This document shows, piece by piece, positions 27,815 through 37,657 of a stretch of 64,000 nt of DNA. The DNA lies in assembly GCA_045125095.1 (NCBI GenBank), contig JBGVMW010000116.1:1-64000 (forward strand), read 5' to 3'. The notes under the pieces are model-generated. The model was not told the DNA's origin, did no database searches, and was given only the letters and a program-made list of their open reading frames with translations. This DNA comes from JBGVMW01 sp045125095. GTDB lineage: Bacteria > Bacillota > Clostridia > Lachnospirales > Lachnospiraceae. How positions within the stretch are numbered: position 1 is the stretch's first letter; each line of letters opens with the position of its first letter. Made by a program: the position numbers and the translations under genes.

Positions 27815-29779
27815 TTATTGTCCTACTGCCTGTCTAACCATCTTTGTATATTCGGCCGGACTTAATGTTTCTTTCCAAGACTTCACAGTCTCCGGATCTA
27901 AGTAGAATTCAGAACCTAATGCATTCACCATCTCATTATATACACTTTCAAATTCCCGTTCCACACCTAATTCTTTTGCGTCTGCTTTGTATTCTTCATA
28001 ATTCTCAATACCACAGATTAAAGAATTCAGTGCTTCTAAAGGCATATTCATTGTCATATAACTCTCGTACGCATTCAACTTACCTTCTACCTGCATCATT
28101 ACTTTTGCCTGGTCATGCAACTTCTGGTCTTCTTCCTTTATGTCTACACCTAACATTTCTTTCCATGCAGATTCATAATCCTGATGGATAAATGACTTTT
28201 CTGCATCACCTAAATACATGGTGTACGGAACCAGTTTTGCTGCAAGAAGTACAACGGCACAGATAGAAGCTGCCATTACAAAAATAAGAATAACCGGTGC
28301 TTTCGGAAGTGGTGGTGATTTTACCACAGGCTCACTGGCTTTCTTTTCTTCTTTTAAACGCTTTTTCTCTGCTTTTGCAGCATCTTTTTCCTTTTTCTTT
28401 TCTGCCTTTTCTGCTTTTTTCGCTTCTTTGGCTTCCTTTTTCTGTAGCTTCTTCGCTTCTTTTTCTTCTTTCAAGCGCATTTCTTCTTCTACATCTTCAA
28501 TGAGTTCTTCATTGTCTTCTTCCACTACAGGCTTTTCTTTTTTCTTCTTTTCCTTCTTTGACTTTTGTGTTTCTCCATCGTCTGTTTTTTTCTTGCCAAA
28601 CAAAGCTCCAAAGAAGCCTTTTTTCTTAGGCAGTTCCTGTTCTTCTTCTACATCATCCGGCAATTCAGGAATATCTGCCAGCGTTTCCTCTAATGGAACA
28701 TCATCGGACTCTCCTTTCAGCAAGTCCTCGATATCCTTTAATTCATCGTCTTCAGACATCTGACCTAATAAATCCATGATATCCGAATCTTCATCTTCAA
28801 ATAGTGACTGTTCTGCCTGACTTGCGGCAGCTGCTGTTTCTTCGCCAATACCGCTCAACAGGCTGTCTAAATCATCCAGACCGGCTGGTGTTTCTTCTTC
28901 AAACTCGGCTGGTGCTTCTTCTTCATCTAATGAATACAAAGCACTCAAATCATCATCAACCATTGCTTCTGGTTCCATTTCATTATTTTCTAATGAAAAT
29001 TCTTCTACTGTAGCTTCCTCAGGCGTTGGTTCTTCAAATACAGGTTCATCCAGTGCTAATTCTTCAAATACCGGCTCCTCTACTGCCACATCTTCAGCCG
29101 CCACTTCAGGCTCATCATTCATAGATGCTAACAATGCAGCAATATCATCATCATCATCCATTTTCGAATTTGGGTCACTACTTATCTCTGGTTCATCCTT
29201 AGACTGCGGTTCTTCAACTGCCTCTTCCTCATTCATCGACTCCAACAAAGCGGCAATATCATCATCATTCATTTTCGCATTCGGATCGTTTACTTCCGGT
29301 ATCTCTACCACTTCCTCTACAGCAGATTCCTGCATTTCGAATTCATTCGACGCCGGTTCCACTTCATCATTTACAGATGCTAATAATGCAGCAATGTCGT
29401 CATCACTCATTTTTGCATTCGGATCACTTATCGCCGGAATTTCCACTGTTTCCGCAGGTTGCGAGTTTTCTGTTACCGTTGTTTCATCATTCATAGATGC
29501 TAACAATGCAGCAATGTCATCATCACTCATTTTCATATTCTCATCACTAGCAACTGATATTTCTGGTTCTGCTGTTGCCTTCCCATCATTCATAGACGCT
29601 AACAATGCAGCAATATCATCATCACTCATTTTTTCATTTGAATCACCCATTTCTGAATGTTCTTGTATTCCGCTGTCAATCTCAGCAAGAATCGCTTCCA
29701 AATCCTGATTGTCTGCCTCTGGTTCCATACCACCAGATGTTTCCTTCAACATTTTATCTAATTCTTCCGATTCGCCCAT
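27815..29779 (-). CDS. membrane protein with tandem FliM-like DDDIAALLASM repeats
   Basis: 654 residues. The N-terminal half is very acidic and carries five near-identical units of the form KMSDDDIAALLASMND, at about residues 50, 82, 122, 168 and 205. Weaker relatives follow (DDLDSLLSG, DSDIMDLLGQM, LKDIEDLLKG). Next come a KKGFFGALFGKKK patch, a Lys/Glu/Ala-rich coiled coil (about 375-470), one membrane segment (about 493-515) and a 140-residue C-terminal domain outside the membrane. The repeat resembles the FliM/FliY N-terminal CheY-binding peptide (SQxEIDALL). cheV lies two genes upstream. I know no named family; a role in binding CheY-like proteins is inference. Confidence 0.7.
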   Translation of the reverse strand: MGESEELDKMLKETSGGMEPEADNQDLEAILAEIDSGIQEHSEMGDSNEKMSDDDIAALLASMNDGKATAEPEISVASDENMKMSDDDIAALLASMNDETTVTENSQPAETVEIPAISDPNAKMSDDDIAALLASVNDEVEPASNEFEMQESAVEEVVEIPEVNDPNAKMNDDDIAALLESMNEEEAVEEPQSKDEPEISSDPNSKMDDDDDIAALLASMNDEPEVAAEDVAVEEPVFEELALDEPVFEEPTPEEATVEEFSLENNEMEPEAMVDDDLSALYSLDEEEAPAEFEEETPAGLDDLDSLLSGIGEETAAAASQAEQSLFEDEDSDIMDLLGQMSEDDELKDIEDLLKGESDDVPLEETLADIPELPDDVEEEQELPKKKGFFGALFGKKKTDDGETQKSKKEKKKKEKPVVEEDNEELIEDVEEEMRLKEEKEAKKLQKKEAKEAKKAEKAEKKKEKDAAKAEKKRLKEEKKASEPVVKSPPLPKAPVILIFVMAASICAVVLLAAKLVPYTMYLGDAEKSFIHQDYESAWKEMLGVDIKEEDQKLHDQAKVMMQVEGKLNAYESYMTMNMPLEALNSLICGIENYEEYKADAKELGVEREFESVYNEMVNALGSEFYLDPETVKSWKETLSPAEYTKMVRQAVGQ

Positions 29780-29871
29780 AACCTCACCCCTTATGTATTC
29801 TCAAGCTGCCTAAATATAATGCAACCAAAAAGTTATGTTTATTTTAACACAAAATATCTATTAAGACAATT

Positions 29872-30639
29872 CTATTCCGACAATATTTTAAAAGAATTAC
29901 CATTTACAGACATACCCTTATCATGTATTTCACTTGTTAGTTGCGGGAATTTTTCGTTTACCCTGATTAAAAATGCTTTATCACTTAGATTTACCATTTT
30001 TTCTAATGGCCATCGAATCACCTCCGGATATGCAAAACCAACACCCAATTCTAACACACATATTCTTTTATCCAGTATTTTTTGAATCCATGATTTGTAT
30101 TCCAGCCATGTATCTATGTAGCCCTGCTCTAAATAGCAGGACGCATGTATTGTGTTTGGCACAATTTCTTTTCCACATTTTTCACATTCCGGTTTTGCCT
30201 TCTGCCATAGCATACCATCTTCGAACCAGCATTGATACACCATTTCCAGAAGCGGTTCAGCACTGAAGATACTATTATCACATCCTTCGTCACACTGCAT
30301 GCGCATCAGACTCCCACAAGGAGCTGTAATTCGGTCTTTTTTGATATCCGACTGAAAAATAATGTCATCTGTATTCAATGTGTTAACAAAATAGGTTTTG
30401 CCATTCAGTAATTCAGCAAGCTTGTTGTATGCCTTTATATATGGTTTACAATCTAATTCACGCATTGCCAGCGCTCTTATAATATCAGGAAGATTCTCAT
30501 CACCAGTATCTTTGAAATATCGTTTTCCTACTTTGGTATTCAAGTATTCTTTTTTTGAAAAAGTAAACTCCTCTCCAATACCAACTACTACGATATCTAC
30601 CTCATCTAACTTACTTTGTATCTTCTGTAATGATTCCAC
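29872..30639 (-). CDS. degenerate SIR2-like protein
   Basis: 255 residues. The layout resembles a sirtuin: a zinc-type cysteine cluster (MQCDEGC, then CEKCGKE about 50 residues later) and a middle segment VNTLNTDDIIFQ matching the usual TQNxDxLH block. The canonical GAGxS NAD motif near the N-terminus is absent, and the catalytic histidine position is not His, so deacetylase activity is doubtful. It may bind a nucleotide or act as a different transferase. The start is probably GTG, with AGGAGG 5 nt upstream. It lies between cheV and the FliM-like repeat protein. Confidence 0.6.
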   Translation of the reverse strand: MESLQKIQSKLDEVDIVVVGIGEEFTFSKKEYLNTKVGKRYFKDTGDENLPDIIRALAMRELDCKPYIKAYNKLAELLNGKTYFVNTLNTDDIIFQSDIKKDRITAPCGSLMRMQCDEGCDNSIFSAEPLLEMVYQCWFEDGMLWQKAKPECEKCGKEIVPNTIHASCYLEQGYIDTWLEYKSWIQKILDKRICVLELGVGFAYPEVIRWPLEKMVNLSDKAFLIRVNEKFPQLTSEIHDKGMSVNGNSFKILSE

Positions 30640-30673
30640 AATAACCTCCTGACCATGTAACTACGCCACAATG

Positions 30674-30700
30674 AAACAGGGACATGTTATGCCCCTGTTT
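30674..30700 (-). terminator. hairpin between cheV and the sirtuin-like gene
   Basis: AAACAGGG pairs with CCCTGTTT around an 11-base loop. There is no strong T-tract on the minus strand, so it may be a weak terminator or processing signal. Confidence 0.4.
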
Positions 30701-30753
30701 TCTGAATTACATCTATAACTTCATCATTTATTTGCGGGATTTTAAACTAACTA

Positions 30754-31653
30754 TTAGTCTTTAAATATAAGCTTATCCAATTCACGTACTAAATTACCAA
30801 TTTCCGGTTTGGATAACTGAGCATCTGCACCTAACTGGTCACCTTTTTTACGCATTTCATCATTTACAAGAGATGAGAATATAACAACCGGAACTTCACC
30901 TATTACCGGATCATCTTTAATTAGTTTTGTTAATCGATGACCATCCATAATCGGCATCTCAATATCTGTAATCACAAGTCCTGCGTTTTGTTTTAATGTC
31001 CCATCTGCCTTGTACTTGCACAACTTATCCCATGCTTCCTTACCATTGTTATTCAAATTCAGATTTACATAACCCGCTTTACGCAAAGAATCTGAAATTA
31101 AACGGCTTAACAATGGCGAATCCTCTGCAATTACAATTGGAATATCACTACGTCTACGCTCACCCAATGACTCTATTTCAGAAACCTTAAGTCCTGTCTC
31201 AGGACTGATATCTGTAACAATTTTTTCGAAATCAAGAATAATAATCAACCGGTCATCCCATTTAACAATACCAGTAGAAACTCCACTTCCTTCTGTATTA
31301 ATGGTAGCATCTGGTTTAATAATATCTTCCCAGGATACTCTGTGGATACCAAGTACTGCATCTACACGAAATGCAATATTTAATTTGTTAAAATTCGTGA
31401 TAATGAAAAATCCTTCTGTTCCATCATCCGCTAAGCCTATACTATTCTTTAAATTGACAACTGTAATCATTGTATCTCGTGGCATAAAGATACCCTGTAT
31501 ACTTGGGTGGGCATTTGGAACTGGTGTGACCTCTTCATATGTAAGAATCTCACGCACTTTTGCAACATTAATACCATAATGATTCTTGCCCAGTGTAAAT
31601 TCGAGAATTTCTAACTCATTCGTACCATTTTCAAGTAAAATCTTAGTTTCCAT
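30754..31653 (-). CDS. cheV: chemotaxis coupling protein CheV
   Basis: 299 residues: an N-terminal CheW-like domain (about 10-155; LEFTLGKNHYGINV, IFMPRDTMITVVNL, GIVKWDDRLIIILDFEK) coupling receptors to CheA, followed by a receiver domain (about 172-299) with acidic residues in IAEDSP, the phospho-acceptor Asp in VITDIEMPIMDG and Lys in LSKPE. CheV takes part in adaptation of chemoreceptor arrays. The gene stands alone among chemotaxis genes here, apart from the receptor at 55.4 kb. Confidence 0.93.
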   Translation of the reverse strand: METKILLENGTNELEILEFTLGKNHYGINVAKVREILTYEEVTPVPNAHPSIQGIFMPRDTMITVVNLKNSIGLADDGTEGFFIITNFNKLNIAFRVDAVLGIHRVSWEDIIKPDATINTEGSGVSTGIVKWDDRLIIILDFEKIVTDISPETGLKVSEIESLGERRRSDIPIVIAEDSPLLSRLISDSLRKAGYVNLNLNNNGKEAWDKLCKYKADGTLKQNAGLVITDIEMPIMDGHRLTKLIKDDPVIGEVPVVIFSSLVNDEMRKKGDQLGADAQLSKPEIGNLVRELDKLIFKD

Positions 31654-31762
31654 AGTAACCTTCCTCCTTAATTATCCTCTAGCACTCCGCTCTTGTTCAA
31701 TTATAACATACCTATGTCAAAAAATATAGATTTTTTATAAAAATTTTTGCAATATTACATTT

Positions 31763-32524
31763 TTATAACGCAACCATATATGCATTTTCACCTATAACCA
31801 CAGATAAATTGAATTTTTCAAGGTTAATATCGTTTTTAACCTCAAAAATAACTACAGCTTCCTGCGACTCCCCTGCCTGTAACTCTTCATCATAAAATGC
31901 CAGGTCATTTAATAACATGGTCATCATGGCATTTTTCTTTGAACCATCTGGCATCACCAGCTTACATAACATTTCCTTGTCTACCAGTGATATCTTTGCA
32001 ACTTCTGTTGTTGTATTCGTTATACGAAAACGCATTGTCAACAACTTACGTTCCGGTGCTGCACTTAGGCTAAAATAAACATCCCCATCTTCAGTAGCAT
32101 CTTCTGTTGATGGATAGGTATCTAGTAATTCATAGCCTGTATACTGAATATCAAAGCCTTCTACCTTTAAAATATCATTCATGGAATATTTAGGTTCTTC
32201 TACATCTTCAGCCCCCTGGTTTTGTCCATCATTACCGGTTCCTTCTGGGCTTTCTGCTTGTTCAGTCTTTGCATCATTCAACATTTCTTCTCGTATTTTT
32301 TCTAATTCAGCAGCTTTTTCTGCTGCTAACCGCTCAGCTTCTTCTGCTACTGCAATTTCTTCATCTGTCAGCAGGTTATCTGTATAGTTCTTATCATATT
32401 TAAGTAATAACCCTGCTGCATATTGAGCAACAAGCGTTGACTGTTCCTCATTTAATTCTGTTCCGCCACATCCTGTCAGCATCGTAGCTGCAAGAAAAAT
32501 AGCCCCCAGCTTCTTCCCCTTCAT
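31763..32524 (-). CDS. lipoprotein of unknown function
   Basis: 253-residue exported lipoprotein with lipobox MLTGC (Cys19). A helical segment rich in Ala/Glu (about 60-95) and an acidic, Gly/Asn-containing linker precede a C-terminal beta-rich domain (about 115-253) that looks like an immunoglobulin-type fold of the DUF4352/DUF5067 style (LTMRFRITNTT, ESQEAVVIFEV). GGAGG precedes the ATG. No partner gene indicates its role. Confidence 0.6.
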   Translation of the reverse strand: MKGKKLGAIFLAATMLTGCGGTELNEEQSTLVAQYAAGLLLKYDKNYTDNLLTDEEIAVAEEAERLAAEKAAELEKIREEMLNDAKTEQAESPEGTGNDGQNQGAEDVEEPKYSMNDILKVEGFDIQYTGYELLDTYPSTEDATEDGDVYFSLSAAPERKLLTMRFRITNTTTEVAKISLVDKEMLCKLVMPDGSKKNAMMTMLLNDLAFYDEELQAGESQEAVVIFEVKNDINLEKFNLSVVIGENAYMVAL

Positions 32525-32543
32525 AACATGCCTCCTCTTCTAA

Positions 32544-32581
32544 AATAAAATAGCCAATAAAAGCTATACTCTTATTGACTA
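32544..32581 (-). terminator. hairpin after the peptide-binding protein gene
   Basis: AATAG.CAATAA pairs with TTATTG.CTATT, one mismatch, followed by TTTATTTTAG on the minus strand. It separates the peptide-binding protein gene from the lipoprotein gene downstream. Confidence 0.5.
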
Positions 32582-32679
32582 TTTTAACACTATTTTACAA
32601 ATTCAGCAACTTTTTTTCGCAAATTGTCTTTATTTATTCATAACTATTCAGTATCCTCATAGTTGCGAGTAAAAATTTT

Positions 32680-35103
32680 TTATTGCATTTCTAATAATTC
32701 AATTTCACTTTTCCAGTCCCAAAACGCTGTCATATCAGAGGTTATTGTCGTTATGTTTATCCGCTCTGAGCTGATAATTACACCATTTTGTCTCTGGTAA
32801 ACCGGAACTTCTACAGCCCAGTCTAAAATAATATCAAAACAATCTTTATACAGTGATTTTCGGTATGAACGCTTTGTACTTACTTCTGCATCCGCTATCC
32901 TCTTATCTAATGCGTTGTCTGTAATATGATAATAATTGCTATCCATACCACCAGTTCCTATGACATTGTCAGAATGATATGTCTGATACAGTTCCGTATC
33001 TAATGATGCATTCCATGCAGCTACCCACATTTCCTGTCTTCCTGATTTAAGGGCACTCCATAACTCATTCGGATCGGATACATCTTTGATTACCAGAGAA
33101 ATTCCAATGCCTGCCAATGCTTCCTTTACAGATGTCAATATGCTATATACCGGATGATTACCCGTTCCCTCTGCCGGAATCAAGATCTCATATGACATTT
33201 TTGCACCCTCAGGTGCTTCTGTGAATTTCCCAGTCTTTTTATCATATGTATATCCGGCACTCTTTAAGTAAGCAATTGTTGCTTCTAACGCAGCATCATA
33301 TTTTTCACTCTCATACATATCATCTGTATATATACTATTTCCATATACATTAACCGAATATGCCACGTTATTTCCTTCATCGTTCTGACTCGGTGATGCC
33401 CAGGAAGCATCTGAAACCGGATATTGAATGACTGAGGCAGTATCACCATAGTAGGAACGAATCGCTTCGTCTCTGTATACAGCAAATAACGTAGCAAACG
33501 CCTTCCTAAGTTTTTTTGATTTCTTGCTGGATGCATTTTCCCCAACTTTAATCGTTTCTGCATTCAGACCAATATATCCGTATCCTAAATTATCGTAAGT
33601 TTGCAAAGTAAATATATTGCCTTCGAGTTGTCCATTATCATTACTTGTCTTAATAGCATTTACAACTTCATCTGAAAGAGACAACGCAGACATATCTAAT
33701 GTACCATCCTGAATACCTGCAAATTTACTTGTTTCATTTGTTTCTTTCAGCAAAAGCTGTTCCGTCTTAGGAGCACCTTTCCAGTACGTTTCGTTTGATT
33801 CAAGGGCAACAATACCATCTTCGTAACTTTTGAATTGGTAAGGACCTGCTCCCAATGGCGCATTTGTCTTATTCCTTACACTACGCAAATCACCTTTCAC
33901 AAAACCAAACTTATGATCTTCATAATTATAATCATCCTCAGAACCATAGTAATGCATTGGGGCAACAATCATTTCGCCTAATTCATAAATAGCATTTATA
34001 TCATTAGAATCCATCACAATTCTGAATGAATATTCTCCCGTTTTCTCAATTCCTTCAATATAGTCTTCACCATCATCGTCCATTGCAATTCCAATGGTAT
34101 ACTCCGCTTTCTGTTCGCCCAATACTTCATTCAAGCAAGTGAAAAAGTCTTTATTTACCGTTTCTTTATCAGAAAGCTCCTCTAATGAACTATAATTCGC
34201 TATTATTTCCTCCCAGAAATCTTCTGCGGTAGGAACATCATTGTCTAATAATGTAAATATTTTTCCGCTACTTGCCTTGAAGGTTTTATTTTTTTTCATT
34301 TCACCATAGCCTTTTGCCCACATAGCCAAAATGGTCTTGTCATTATTGCAGGCTTCTAAATCATCTGCATATGCTTTGGCACAATAATCAATAATATCCT
34401 GAGCAAAAAGAACTCCTGCGTTATCCACAGCTTCCCAAAAAGCATCCTGCTGTTGTTCTGTAAAATATGTAAAATCTGTATTCTTTCTCCCTGCCTCCAT
34501 GATAAGAGTGTCGAGTGAGACCATTTCACATTTGTAATCATCAATACCTTTAATTGGCAATGTGTTGATTAAGGAAGAACCATCATAGGTAGGATCACAT
34601 AAAACATATAACGTAAAAATCACATCATCTGCCGTTAATGCCTCTCCATCACTGAAGGTAACATCCTCTCTTAATGTAAAATCATATATAACATCACCAT
34701 CTTCTTCAGATGATTCGCATTTTGCAATGCTTTTATATTTATAATCTGTGCCATTGTATGTTCTGGTTTCACCATAAATACCATTTACAATCTCATTCCC
34801 TTCCCTGTCATGACCTAGCAGCTTAACACCAGTAAGTTCTACAACATCCATATCATATGATGACATGGCAAAGAAGGGACTGAATTTTCCGGTAAATTGT
34901 GAATATCCAACCACTAATGTATCAGGCTTCTCAGTTTCAACAGATACATTTTTTTCTGTTGAAGCATCCTCAACAGTCTTTGTCGGCGTCTGTTTTTCTT
35001 TCGTTCCTTTGCTTATATCTTGTCCTGAGCAACCAGCCAGAGGACTGACTGCAATAGACAAAGATAACATAAGAGCGCATACTTTCACGAAACGATTCTT
35101 CAT
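32680..35103 (-). CDS. large family 5 substrate-binding lipoprotein (OppA-like)
   Basis: 807-residue extracellular binding protein. The signal peptide ends at lipobox LAGC (Cys25). The SBP_bac_5 fold is shown by LREDVTFSDGEALTADDVIFT, a GAGPYQF segment, and a C-terminal ALKSGRQEMWVAAWNA block. It is some 250 residues longer than typical OppA proteins; the extra length lies between the DVIF block and the GAGPY segment (about 175-420). No permease or ATPase of an Opp system lies nearby, so it is an orphan binding protein; the two-component genes directly upstream suggest co-regulation or a sensory role (inference). Confidence 0.85.
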   Translation of the reverse strand: MKNRFVKVCALMLSLSIAVSPLAGCSGQDISKGTKEKQTPTKTVEDASTEKNVSVETEKPDTLVVGYSQFTGKFSPFFAMSSYDMDVVELTGVKLLGHDREGNEIVNGIYGETRTYNGTDYKYKSIAKCESSEEDGDVIYDFTLREDVTFSDGEALTADDVIFTLYVLCDPTYDGSSLINTLPIKGIDDYKCEMVSLDTLIMEAGRKNTDFTYFTEQQQDAFWEAVDNAGVLFAQDIIDYCAKAYADDLEACNNDKTILAMWAKGYGEMKKNKTFKASSGKIFTLLDNDVPTAEDFWEEIIANYSSLEELSDKETVNKDFFTCLNEVLGEQKAEYTIGIAMDDDGEDYIEGIEKTGEYSFRIVMDSNDINAIYELGEMIVAPMHYYGSEDDYNYEDHKFGFVKGDLRSVRNKTNAPLGAGPYQFKSYEDGIVALESNETYWKGAPKTEQLLLKETNETSKFAGIQDGTLDMSALSLSDEVVNAIKTSNDNGQLEGNIFTLQTYDNLGYGYIGLNAETIKVGENASSKKSKKLRKAFATLFAVYRDEAIRSYYGDTASVIQYPVSDASWASPSQNDEGNNVAYSVNVYGNSIYTDDMYESEKYDAALEATIAYLKSAGYTYDKKTGKFTEAPEGAKMSYEILIPAEGTGNHPVYSILTSVKEALAGIGISLVIKDVSDPNELWSALKSGRQEMWVAAWNASLDTELYQTYHSDNVIGTGGMDSNYYHITDNALDKRIADAEVSTKRSYRKSLYKDCFDIILDWAVEVPVYQRQNGVIISSERINITTITSDMTAFWDWKSEIELLEMQ

Positions 35104-35134
35104 ACTACGCTATCCTCTCATATTTATTCTTCTT

Positions 35135-35192
35135 TAGGCGTTTGCAAACGTGATGACAATTCACTACCTCACTGGCATTTCGCAGTTACCTA
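35135..35192. repeat. 58-bp hairpin repeat, module D
   Basis: TAGGCGTTTGCAAACGTG ... GGCATTTCGCAGTTACCTA. The same 58-bp unit occurs at 50371-50428, and its arms form the ends of the 247-bp element at 42619-42865; a half copy is at 60806-60870. Confidence 0.7.
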
Positions 35193-35267
35193 TTATTCTT
35201 GTTGTTAATCTTATATCGAAATGATATGTTAGTTTAGCACAACTGCTGACATTTGACAAGAATCAAT

Positions 35268-36812
35268 TTATACAGGTTGCACATCACTTTCTAATTCAAA
35301 CCAGAATTCCACGCCATTATCATAGTTCTTTACACCATATGGCTGATTAAAGGACTCCATAATAACTTTAACAATCGATAAACCAATCCCACTTCCTCCG
35401 TATTCCCTGGTTCTGGCTTTATCCACCTTATAAAATTTCACCCATATCTGGTCTAATGACTCTTCTGGTATTGGTATCCCTGTATTAAACACGGAGACTC
35501 GGGCTTTTCCATTTACTTTCTGTACCTTTACTTCGATAATTTTTTCACCAGCTGCGTGATTCCATGCATTACTGAGATAATTTCGCACGACATCTTCAAT
35601 CTTTAGTTCATCTGCCCATACATAAATTTCCGGCGTATCTTGGAAAATCACAGTCGCACCCTTCTGTTTAATTAATATATCAGAGGACTGAATTACACCT
35701 CGAATTAATGCTGTTAAATTAAATCGTTCTAATGTAACTGCTTCTGTACCAAATTCCAACTGATTCAATGTAAGCAGTTTCTTTACCATATTATTCATAC
35801 GATTCGCTTCGTCCATAATCACATCACAGTAAAAATCTCTGCTTTCTTCGTCATCATTCACACATTCCTTTAAACCTTCTGCATAACCTTGAATTAAAGC
35901 AATCGGTGTCTTAAGCTCATGGGAAACATTCGAAAGAAATTCACGCCGCATCACATCAATTTCTTCCTTTTTCTCAATGTCTTTTTGCAATTCGTTATTC
36001 GCAGTCTTTAATTCTCCGATAATCGTTTCTAATGTTTTCGACATTTGGTTCATATTTTTGCCCAGGACGCTAATTTCATTTTCTTCGCCACCAGTATACT
36101 CTGCTGTAAAATCCAAGCATCCCATCCGCTTTGATATATCAGCTAATTCCAAAATCGGACGTGATACTCGCTTGGCAACATACCACACCAGAAGAACACT
36201 GATAAGAATGGCAACAACTGATATATATATCAAAAAACGATTTGATAATTCTACACTCTCGCGAATACTTTCCACAGCCGTTCTCAAAAGTATCATGTCT
36301 CCATTTTCAAGATATCCCCACAATTCCATGTATTCCGTATACATTTTGTCATCTACAACCATCTGCATGGTATACATTTCATTACGCTTTAGAATTTCAA
36401 TTTTTTCTTTATGTGTAATGATGGCACCCTTGCCAGGTACATCAATGCCGGAACCGATTACCAATTTATCGCCTTTTTCCGGATCTAATCCAAAAATAAT
36501 CATTTGCAACCGTCGTATCATATCATGGTCAGATGTTGACAATACCTCCTCCCAATTCGGAGTTATGACAAGTACTGCCAGATTTTTCGAATCACAAGTT
36601 TGGTTAAATTCATTTATAAAATCCGTAGAAGTAATATCATCATTCTGAACATTATGGTCAATCCATTCATATACAGCCAGCAGAGTCCTCTCCTTGTCTT
36701 CCATATAAAATTTTTCTAAAAAGACGGTATTCATTAATATGCAGGTTGTAAAAATCCCAATAATTAACAGGATAAAAATAACTGTAATTTCTTGTTTTAT
36801 TGAATGTTTCAT
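35268..36812 (-). CDS. HAMP sensor histidine kinase
   Basis: 514-residue membrane kinase. One membrane segment lies near residues 9-31, then an extracytoplasmic sensor of about 150 residues, a second segment (about 195-215), a HAMP domain, a dimerisation domain with the phospho-acceptor His in LSNVSHELKTPI, and an ATPase domain with N box VVRNYLSNAWNHA and G boxes GGSGIGLSIVK. The start is the ATG of MKHSIKQEI, 4 nt after GGAGAG. The response regulator gene precedes it. Confidence 0.92.
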   Translation of the reverse strand: MKHSIKQEITVIFILLIIGIFTTCILMNTVFLEKFYMEDKERTLLAVYEWIDHNVQNDDITSTDFINEFNQTCDSKNLAVLVITPNWEEVLSTSDHDMIRRLQMIIFGLDPEKGDKLVIGSGIDVPGKGAIITHKEKIEILKRNEMYTMQMVVDDKMYTEYMELWGYLENGDMILLRTAVESIRESVELSNRFLIYISVVAILISVLLVWYVAKRVSRPILELADISKRMGCLDFTAEYTGGEENEISVLGKNMNQMSKTLETIIGELKTANNELQKDIEKKEEIDVMRREFLSNVSHELKTPIALIQGYAEGLKECVNDDEESRDFYCDVIMDEANRMNNMVKKLLTLNQLEFGTEAVTLERFNLTALIRGVIQSSDILIKQKGATVIFQDTPEIYVWADELKIEDVVRNYLSNAWNHAAGEKIIEVKVQKVNGKARVSVFNTGIPIPEESLDQIWVKFYKVDKARTREYGGSGIGLSIVKVIMESFNQPYGVKNYDNGVEFWFELESDVQPV

Positions 36813-36839
36813 ACGACTCTCCACACACACTTAATCCTG

Positions 36840-37517
36840 CTATCTTGTCTCAAACTTGTAGCCAATACCCCATACTGTTTTTATATAATCTCCACATTCT
36901 CCTATTTTACTGCGAAGCTTCTTTACATGAGTATCAATTGTTCGGGCATCGCCAAAATAATCATAATTCCATACATTATTCAAAATCTTCTCTCTGGACA
37001 ATGCAATTCCTTCATTTTCCAAAAAATATGTGAGAAGCTCAAATTCTTTAAAACTCAAGTCTACAGATTTTCCATTCACAGTAACTTGATGTGCTGCTTT
37101 ATCTATCTGTATGCCGCCAGCTTCTATCTTGTCTTCCTCAACCATCACATTGCTTCTTCGAAGAATCGCTTCCACTCTTGCAACCAGAATTTTAGGACTA
37201 AATGGCTTTGAAATATACTCGTCCACTCCTAATTCAAAACCTAGCAGTTCATCTTTTTCATCAGATTTTGCAGTCAGCATAATAATAGGCACCTTTGAAT
37301 ATTCTCTGATTTCACGACATACCTGCCAACCATCTAACTTTGGCATCATAACATCCAATATAACCAGATTAATATCCTTCTGCTCAAAGAAAACATCTAG
37401 AGCCTCAGCACCATCCGCAGCCTCAACAACCAAAAAATTCCTGCGGGTAAGAAAATCTTTTACCAGCTTACGCATTCTGCTCTCATCATCTACCACTAAT
37501 ACTTTTAACTGCTCCAT
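36840..37517 (-). CDS. OmpR-family response regulator
   Basis: 225 residues: receiver domain with VVDDES, phospho-acceptor in LVILDVMMPKLDG, MLTAKS and KPF, followed by a winged-helix DNA-binding domain (about 128-225) with FKEFELLTYFLEN and DTHVKKLRSKIG. Partner of the HAMP kinase downstream (27 bp from its start). Confidence 0.94.
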   Translation of the reverse strand: MEQLKVLVVDDESRMRKLVKDFLTRRNFLVVEAADGAEALDVFFEQKDINLVILDVMMPKLDGWQVCREIREYSKVPIIMLTAKSDEKDELLGFELGVDEYISKPFSPKILVARVEAILRRSNVMVEEDKIEAGGIQIDKAAHQVTVNGKSVDLSFKEFELLTYFLENEGIALSREKILNNVWNYDYFGDARTIDTHVKKLRSKIGECGDYIKTVWGIGYKFETR

Positions 37518-37657
37518 ATAGGAATCCCTCTCTTATAAATATACATTTGTAACTATTCAGCACCCTTATAGCTACTGCTTTTTTAATTTTTAGCATAACA
37601 CCCATTTATGAAAATATTGTGTTCATTTTGAGTTTTTTTCACAAAGATTCTTACCAG

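Noticed and set aside
28218..28763. 181-residue Ser/Phe-rich frame on the plus strand
   Set aside because: It is the exact antisense of the Lys/Glu-rich coiled-coil part of the FliM-like repeat protein; composition is explained by that gene and no ribosome site is present.
29100..29640. Spaced DNA repeats suggestive of a CRISPR array
   Set aside because: The repeats are codons of the DDDIAALLASM units in an open frame; spacing varies from about 99 to 138 bp and they are coding.
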